Of a stretch of 64,000 nucleotides of DNA, positions 58,501 through 64,000 are shown piece by piece. The stretch is from the NCBI RefSeq assembly GCF_040362765.1, contig NZ_BAABWK010000002.1, forward strand, positions 496,001-560,000, written 5' to 3'. Below the pieces are notes generated by a model, which worked only from the letters and a program-made list of their open reading frames with translations, had not been told where the DNA came from and did not search any database. The DNA comes from Pyruvatibacter sp. HU-CL02332. Its GTDB lineage: Bacteria > Pseudomonadota > Alphaproteobacteria > CGMCC-115125. Position numbers and translations under genes: made by a program. How positions within the stretch are numbered: the stretch's first letter is position 1; every line of letters begins with the position of its first letter.

Positions 58501-60546
58501 ATGGCCCGCGCGACCAAGAAAACCACCGACACTAACTCTCTCGACCTTTTCGGCGGGGATGCAACCAAACCTGCCCGCAAGACATCGGCCAAAAAGCCCG
58601 CTGCCCGAAGCAAAGGTGGATATTCTGCCAGTGATATTGAGGTGCTTGAGGGGCTCGAACCGGTTCGTCGTCGCCCTGGCATGTATATCGGCGGCACCGA
58701 TGAACGAGCACTCCATCACCTGTTTGCCGAGGTGCTGGACAATTCAATGGACGAAGCGGTGGCCGGCCACGCCACGCGTATCGAGGTTGAGTTGCTGGCT
58801 GATGGCTCTTTGTCTGTTTCAGACAATGGCCGTGGCATCCCCGTGGATCCACACCCGAAGTTCAAAGACAAGTCGGCCCTTGAAGTCATTCTCACAACGC
58901 TTCACGCGGGCGGCAAATTCTCTGACAAAGTCTATGAGACATCCGGCGGGCTACATGGTGTAGGCGTGTCTGTCGTAAATGCGCTGTCTGATCGGCTGGA
59001 TGTTGAGGTGGCTCGCGATAAAGAGATTTATCACCAGCGGTTTGAACGCGGGCATCCGGTTACCAAGCTGAAGAAGGTGGGCAAGACAACCAACAAACGC
59101 GGCACGACAATTTCGTTTCATGCCGACCCTGAGATATTCGGTGCGAGTGCGCACTTCAAACCGGCGCGGCTTTATCGCATGGCGCGGTCCAAGGCATATC
59201 TCTTCGGCGGCGTGCAAATCCGATGGAAATGTGCACCTGAACTCCTGGGTGACAATGCCACGGTCCCGGCCGAAGACACGCTGCATTTCCCGGGAGGCCT
59301 TGCCGACTATCTGGCGACGACCATCGAGGGTAAGGAAACCGTTGTTGCAGAGACGTTTTCCGGCAAGCTGAAAGCCAAAGGCAGCGCGGGCACGGTTGAG
59401 TGGGCCATTGCCTGGTTGGGCAATGATGATGGATTCTGCAATTCATACTGCAACACCATTCCGACCACCGAGGGCGGCACACACGAAGCAGGCCTGCGCG
59501 CGGCGCTATCGAAAGCACTCAAGGCGTACGGCGAGCTTACCAACCAAAAGAAGGCGTCATCGATTACTGCAGACGATGTGATGGGGACCGCCTGCATCAT
59601 GCTGTCGGTCTTCATCAGAGAACCAGAGTTCGTCGGCCAAACGAAAGAGAAGCTGTCTTCTCCCTCGGCGCAGCGGCTGGTTGAGACGACCCTCCGTGAT
59701 CATTTCGACACCTGGCTCGCCTCGAAACCTCAGCAGGCATCACGTCTACTGGACTGGGTCATCGACAGAGCCGATGAACGTCTTCGGCGGCGGCAAGAAA
59801 AAGAAATCAACCGCAAGACCGCCACACGTAAGCTTCGACTGCCGGGGAAACTGGCAGACTGCAGCAATTCGTCTTCGGCAGGTTCAGAGCTTTTCATCGT
59901 CGAAGGAGATTCAGCTGGCGGTTCTGCCAAGCAGGCACGTGACCGCAAGACGCAGGCAGTGCTGCCGTTGCGAGGCAAAATCCTCAATGTTGCCAGCGCC
60001 ACGAGCGCCAAACAGGCGCAAAACCAGCAGATATCTGATCTGATCCTGGCGCTTGGGGTACAGACCCGATCGAGATATCGGGATGATGACCTTCGCTATG
60101 AAAAGATCATCATCATGACCGATGCTGATGTGGACGGCGCACATATCGCGACGCTCCTGATTACGTTTTTCTATCAGGAGATGCCCGAACTGATCCGCGA
60201 TGGTCATTTATACCTCGCTGTGCCACCGCTCTATCGCATCGCTCAAGGTGGCAAGACCATGTATGCAGTCGATGACGCGCACAAAGACCAGCTCATGGAA
60301 AAGGAATTCAACTCGAACCGGAAGGTTGAGATCAGCCGGTTTAAGGGGCTGGGTGAAATGCTGCCGGCCCAGCTCAAGGAAACGACCATGCGCCCGGGCC
60401 ACCGCACTTTGCTGCAGGTCATGGTTCCGGACGATGATCAGGATCTCACCCAGACTCGCGTCGGGGAGTTGATGGGTACCAAGCCGGAATTGCGGTTCCG
60501 GTTTATCCAGGACAATGCCGAGTTTGCCACGGATCTCGACATTTAG
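58501..60546 (+). CDS. parE: DNA topoisomerase IV subunit B
   Basis: ATPase subunit of the decatenating topoisomerase. A basic, flexible 35-residue N-terminal extension precedes EGLEPVRRRPGMYIGGTDER; GHKL motifs EVLDNSMDEA, DNGRGIP and GGLHGVGVSVVNALS; TOPRIM motifs LFIVEGDSAGGSAKQARD and IIMTDADVDGAHI. ParE rather than GyrB is favoured by the length (681) and the absence of the long insert found in GyrB of proteobacteria. No parC is adjacent. Confidence 0.95.
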   Translation: MARATKKTTDTNSLDLFGGDATKPARKTSAKKPAARSKGGYSASDIEVLEGLEPVRRRPGMYIGGTDERALHHLFAEVLDNSMDEAVAGHATRIEVELLADGSLSVSDNGRGIPVDPHPKFKDKSALEVILTTLHAGGKFSDKVYETSGGLHGVGVSVVNALSDRLDVEVARDKEIYHQRFERGHPVTKLKKVGKTTNKRGTTISFHADPEIFGASAHFKPARLYRMARSKAYLFGGVQIRWKCAPELLGDNATVPAEDTLHFPGGLADYLATTIEGKETVVAETFSGKLKAKGSAGTVEWAIAWLGNDDGFCNSYCNTIPTTEGGTHEAGLRAALSKALKAYGELTNQKKASSITADDVMGTACIMLSVFIREPEFVGQTKEKLSSPSAQRLVETTLRDHFDTWLASKPQQASRLLDWVIDRADERLRRRQEKEINRKTATRKLRLPGKLADCSNSSSAGSELFIVEGDSAGGSAKQARDRKTQAVLPLRGKILNVASATSAKQAQNQQISDLILALGVQTRSRYRDDDLRYEKIIIMTDADVDGAHIATLLITFFYQEMPELIRDGHLYLAVPPLYRIAQGGKTMYAVDDAHKDQLMEKEFNSNRKVEISRFKGLGEMLPAQLKETTMRPGHRTLLQVMVPDDDQDLTQTRVGELMGTKPELRFRFIQDNAEFATDLDI

Positions 60547-60981
60547 TTGGCCGTCAAAGATGTGACTTCCCAGCCATAGTTGCCGAAAACGTGCGGATCT
60601 TCACCTTGGATTGGCAGTTTCCCCTGCTGCTTAGTGGTTGAGTTCATTGACTTTCCAGACTTTTTTCTTATGTTGCACTGCAAATAGACGTACCTGACCC
60701 GTGCGGTCTCGTTGTTGCCCAACTACAACTAGGGTGTGCATCGGGGTACCGCCGGACACGGTTGGTGAGAGATTTCATCTTGCGTGCGACAGCGTCTGTT
60801 TTGTGGATACCGGACCGAACCGGCCCACTATTCGCGCGCCGCAATGACAAGCGCGGCGCTTTCTTTGACCGTCTGTCGATGCTCCCGGGAATACGCCCAA
60901 GCATCACCAAAACAGACTCTCGATTGACGCCAGCCGCTTCGCGTTAGCGAACCAGCCCCGTCCCTATTGAAACGAGACTAC
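60547..60981 (+). other. Long leader/intergenic region before the DEAD-box helicase
   Basis: About 435 nt with no supported gene. It contains a terminator-like hairpin (60836-60866) and further short stems such as CCGG/CCGG. A long structured leader is common for cold-induced RNA helicase genes, so autoregulation or thermosensing is possible. Confidence 0.4.
60836..60866 (+). terminator. Terminator-like hairpin in the helicase leader
   Basis: GCGCCGC and GCGGCGC around a 10-nt loop, then TTTCTTT. It lies 290 nt after parE but only 116 nt before the helicase ATG, so it could be the parE terminator or a transcription attenuator of the helicase. Confidence 0.5.
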
Positions 60982-62712
60982 ATGACATTTGACGAATTCG
61001 GCCTCAATGCCGACCTGCTAAAAGCCATCAACGAGTCTGGCTATACCGAGCCCACGCCCATTCAGGCACAGGCTATTCCAAAGGCGCTTGCTGACCGTGA
61101 CGTTCTGGGCATTGCCCAAACGGGAACAGGCAAGACTGCTTCCTTCACGCTCCCCATGATCGAGCGTTTGTCGAAGGGACGCGCCAAGGCACGCATGCCT
61201 CGCTCCCTCATTCTTGAACCGACGCGCGAACTCGCAGCACAGGTCGCTGAGAATTTTGAAAAGTACGGCAAGTATCACAAGCTTTCCATGGCGCTGCTGA
61301 TCGGCGGCGTATCCTTCGGTGATCAGGACAAGAAAATCGACCGTGGCGTCGATGTTCTCATTGCGACGCCCGGCCGCCTGCTTGACCATGTCGAGCGCGG
61401 CAAGCTGATGCTAACCGGCGTACAGACACTGGTTATTGACGAAGCCGACCGCATGCTGGACATGGGCTTCATCCCTGACATTGAGCGGATCTGCAAACTC
61501 ATTCCGTTCACACGTCAGACCATGCTCTTCTCGGCAACCATGCCGCCTGAGATTGAGAACCTGGCAAACAACTTCATGCAGGCACCTGCCCGTATTGAAG
61601 TTGCCCGTGCTTCAACAACCAACAAGAACATTACCCAGCGTGTCATCGCGTGCGGGTCGCGTGACAAGCGCAAGACCCTGACCGATATGATCAACTCTGA
61701 AACGATTCAGAATGCGATCATCTTCTGCAACCGTAAGCGTGACGTGGATGTTGTTGCGCGCGCACTGAAAAAGGCCGGCCTGGACGCCTCGCCCATTCAT
61801 GGTGACCTGGATCAATCGGTCCGCACACAGACACTTGGCAAATTTCGCGACGGACAGCTGAAGCTACTTGTGGCCAGCGATGTTGCAGCGCGCGGCCTGG
61901 ACATTCCCGAAGTCAGCCACGTGTTCAACTACGACGTGCCCACACATCCAGAAGACTACGTCCACCGTATCGGTCGTACAGGCCGCGCGGGACGTGATGG
62001 TGCCGCCTTTACGCTTGTGACGCCCGAGGACAAGAAGTATCTGGATGCCGTTGAAAAGCTGACAGAACAGAAGATTGAGCACTGGACAGGCGAAGAGGCA
62101 CCAGCCGCGTCGCCCGCCGAGGACACGGAACCTTCAACTGAAGCTGAAGTCGCTCCTGCGCAAGAGACTGCAACTACGGAGGCTGATCCAGCACCGGAGG
62201 CAGCGGACACCAATACTGCAGAAGCAGCAGACCTGCCGGAAACGACCGATGTGGTTGATGCAAAAGCGGACGAAGCGGAAACGCAATCATCTGAAGATGA
62301 TGCCGCACGTGCCCCTCGCCGTGGTCGCCGTCGCGGTGGCAGAGGGCGTGGACGCAACCGTCGCAATAAGGACGCCGATGCATCCGAAACCGGTGAAACG
62401 GACCTGGAAACATCTGGTGAAAACACAGAAGCAACCGAGTCCGGCGCCGATACTCAACCGGATGCAGAAACTCCTTCACCGCGTGGGCGTGGTCGCCGTC
62501 GTAACAACAATGACGGCGGGAATGGTCGCGGCAATGGTGGTGGCCGTCAGGAACGCATCATCGGCATGGGTGATCACGTTCCGGCATTTATCCTCCGTCC
62601 AGTGCGCCCTGCAAAAGCAGCGGCTGAAGCTGCAGCAGCGGAGCAGGCGGTCGAACAGTCTGATCCATCGACAAGCTCTGATTCCGAAACACCGGAAAGC
62701 GACGCGGCCTAA
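60982..62712 (+). CDS. DEAD-box RNA helicase with a long acidic/RG-rich tail
   Basis: ATP-dependent RNA helicase (RhlE-like). All motifs are present: Q motif PTPIQAQAIPKAL, I AQTGTGKTAS, Ia PTRELA, Ib TPGRLLD, II DEADRMLDMGF, III SATMP, V ARGLDIPEVSHVFNYD, VI HRIGRTGRAGRDG. After about residue 375 comes a 200-residue disordered tail with Ala/Glu/Thr-rich acidic stretches alternating with two arginine-glycine blocks (RRGRRRGGRGRGRNRRNK and GRGRRRNNNDGGNGRGNGGG). Such tails drive RNA binding and condensate formation. ATG 60982 is preferred over a TTG five codons upstream. Confidence 0.94.
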   Translation: MTFDEFGLNADLLKAINESGYTEPTPIQAQAIPKALADRDVLGIAQTGTGKTASFTLPMIERLSKGRAKARMPRSLILEPTRELAAQVAENFEKYGKYHKLSMALLIGGVSFGDQDKKIDRGVDVLIATPGRLLDHVERGKLMLTGVQTLVIDEADRMLDMGFIPDIERICKLIPFTRQTMLFSATMPPEIENLANNFMQAPARIEVARASTTNKNITQRVIACGSRDKRKTLTDMINSETIQNAIIFCNRKRDVDVVARALKKAGLDASPIHGDLDQSVRTQTLGKFRDGQLKLLVASDVAARGLDIPEVSHVFNYDVPTHPEDYVHRIGRTGRAGRDGAAFTLVTPEDKKYLDAVEKLTEQKIEHWTGEEAPAASPAEDTEPSTEAEVAPAQETATTEADPAPEAADTNTAEAADLPETTDVVDAKADEAETQSSEDDAARAPRRGRRRGGRGRGRNRRNKDADASETGETDLETSGENTEATESGADTQPDAETPSPRGRGRRRNNNDGGNGRGNGGGRQERIIGMGDHVPAFILRPVRPAKAAAEAAAAEQAVEQSDPSTSSDSETPESDAA

Positions 62713-62843
62713 AGCCTGCCTTGCGGTTTCCTAACCAAGAATTCACTGGATTTGCTGAGCAGACCCAGTGCATCTTGCTGTTCAAATTGTATTGGCATTC
62801 TTAGTGACATTTGTTGGTGCTCTTACCAATTGTTCACTGGACT

Positions 62844-62870
62844 AAAATAGTAAGTTGGCCTTACTATTTT
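62844..62870. promoter_or_regulatory. Perfect 11-bp palindrome upstream of the DUF1329 gene
   Basis: AAAATAGTAAG and CTTACTATTTT flank a 5-nt spacer TTGGC, 50 nt before the DUF1329 ATG and 131 nt after the helicase stop. The position suggests an operator; a weak helicase terminator is the alternative, since the right arm ends in TTTT. Confidence 0.55.
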
Positions 62871-62919
62871 CGTAATGTTGGCCTCTGAAAGATGGACTCA
62901 TCGTAGGGAGACGCGTTCC

Positions 62920-64000
62920 ATGGCTCTATTTTCATCGCGTATGCTGGCAGCAATCGCTGCATTACCGGCACTCGCACTATCAACAACTGCTTTTGCAGCG
63001 GTCCCAGCCGAGATGGCAAAGCGGCTTGATCAGGACCTCACGCCGCTTGGCTCTGAGCGCGCAGGCAATGCAGATGGAAGCATCCCGGCTTGGACGGGCG
63101 GGATCAAGGCTCCCCCCGCTGGCTTCCAGAAGGGTACCCATCACATCAACCCGTATGCGGGTGAGCAGCCTCTGTTCACAATCACACGGGAGAACATGGG
63201 CCAATACGCGGACCGGATTGCCGGACCGCAAAAGGCATTGCTGGAAAAGTACGGTGATACATTCAAGATGAATGTCTACAAGTCGTACCGTAGCTGTGCC
63301 CAACCTGAGTTTGTCTATGAGGCCAATCGCAAGAATGCTTTGACTGGCACAATCGCTGACGCTGGCAATGGCGTTGACAATGCATTCATGGGCAAGCCAT
63401 TCCCAATTCCAAACTCAGGCTATGAAGTGCTTTGGAACCATTTCCTTGGTTTTGCGAACCACAAGATTCAACGCCAGTTTGCCGCCGTGATCCCGACAGC
63501 GTCAGGTTCATATACAAAATACTCGGCTCAGGACGACGCCATCGTCCGCTGGAACGATCCAAAGTTTAAAACGGCCTCTGATCTCGATAATATCTTTGCG
63601 CTCTACATTCTCCACACGCTGGAGCCAACGCGCGTTGCAGGCAATGTGATCCTTGTTCACGAGACCCTCAACCGGCTCTCCGATCCTCGTAAGGCGTGGC
63701 AGTACTCACCAGGCACGCGACGCGTGCGGCGCGCTCCGAATATTGCTTATGACAATCCGGGCACAAATTCTGATGGTGCCACAACTTCGGATTCATTTGG
63801 CGGATACAATGGCGCCCCTGACCGCTACACGTGGACCGTCAAAGGTCGGCAGGAAGCCTACATTCCCTACAACAACTATGACCTCTACTCGAACAATCTG
63901 AAATACGAAGAGATTATCAATCCGCGCCACATCAATACGGATCATGTACGCTACGAACAGCACCGGGTCTGGCAGCTTGAAGCTAATCTCAAGCCATCCA
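62920..64000 (+). CDS. DUF1329 family secreted protein, cut by the window end
   Basis: An N-terminal Sec signal (LAAIAALPALALSTTAFA, cleavage after about residue 27) precedes a mature domain with the family hallmarks: AKRLDQDLTPLGSERAGNAD, GSIPAWTGGI near residue 60, and the YKSYRSCAQPEF region. DUF1329 proteins are exported, related to the LolB/outer-membrane lipoprotein-sorting fold, and often lie beside RND exporters or hydrocarbon/steroid catabolism genes. About 360 residues are present and roughly 90 should be missing at the C-terminus. AGGGAG precedes the ATG. Confidence 0.9.
   Translation, partial: MALFSSRMLAAIAALPALALSTTAFAAVPAEMAKRLDQDLTPLGSERAGNADGSIPAWTGGIKAPPAGFQKGTHHINPYAGEQPLFTITRENMGQYADRIAGPQKALLEKYGDTFKMNVYKSYRSCAQPEFVYEANRKNALTGTIADAGNGVDNAFMGKPFPIPNSGYEVLWNHFLGFANHKIQRQFAAVIPTASGSYTKYSAQDDAIVRWNDPKFKTASDLDNIFALYILHTLEPTRVAGNVILVHETLNRLSDPRKAWQYSPGTRRVRRAPNIAYDNPGTNSDGATTSDSFGGYNGAPDRYTWTVKGRQEAYIPYNNYDLYSNNLKYEEIINPRHINTDHVRYEQHRVWQLEANLKPS

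Overview
The window is chromosomal DNA of an alphaproteobacterium. This rests on the short prolyl-tRNA synthetase without the editing insertion, the conserved order proS-lolC-lolD-dnaE, a full nuoA-N operon followed by birA-coaX-rnj-DUF1467, a ClpP/ClpX/Lon/HU block, a glnBA pair, and a direct-repeat LexA box of the alphaproteobacterial type (GTTC-N7-GTTC). The DUF1329 protein, thiolase-like protein and Old Yellow Enzyme hint at a marine, lipid-using lineage (Parvibaculales/Rhodobiaceae-like); that placement is only a guess. No insertion sequence, prophage or CRISPR array was seen.

Layout. 1-1.7 kb: tsf (cut by the window edge) and rpsB. 2-4.3 kb: an orphan molybdopterin oxidoreductase on the plus strand. 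4.3-11.5 kb (minus): proS, lolC, lolD, a 32-residue membrane micropeptide gene and dnaE. 11.6-15.4 kb: a membrane protein/hydrolase pair, a glutathione transferase and a secreted cysteine-hydrolase-like protein. 15.4-15.9 kb: a gene-free stretch with repeated CTGTCAC boxes, foldable RNA and a strong terminator. 15.9-33.9 kb (minus): complex I (nuoA-N), then birA, coaX, rnj and a DUF1467 gene. 34-37.3 kb: tRNA-Asp, a soluble hybrid histidine kinase, tRNA-Val. 37.5-44.7 kb (minus): HU, Lon, ClpX, ClpP and trigger factor, a protein-quality-control block. 44.9-47.3 kb: tRNA-Leu and a nitrilase/membrane-protein pair divergent from a TrmB-type regulator. 47.3-53.9 kb (minus): a tightly packed operon (thiolase-like protein, lipoprotein metallo-hydrolase, histidine phosphatase, NAD(P)H-hydrate repair enzyme, ribbon-helix-helix protein, GNAT acetyltransferase) preceded by an aminotransferase. 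54-56.2 kb (plus): glnB-glnA behind a likely sigma-54 promoter. 57-64 kb: Old Yellow Enzyme, parE, a DEAD-box helicase with a long leader, and the start of a DUF1329 protein.

The most interesting signal is at 7842-8005. A 32-codon gene with a perfect ribosome binding site encodes a single-pass membrane peptide, and its promoter spacer contains a perfect LexA box. This is the expected architecture of an SOS-induced micropeptide and resembles SidA, the Caulobacter division inhibitor. It lies directly upstream of dnaE, so replication polymerase expression may share the SOS promoter. Other points worth attention are a birA gene with no canonical start codon (probable CTG start overlapping the nuoN stop), a thiolase-like protein without its nucleophilic cysteine, and several unexplained palindromes and leader hairpins.
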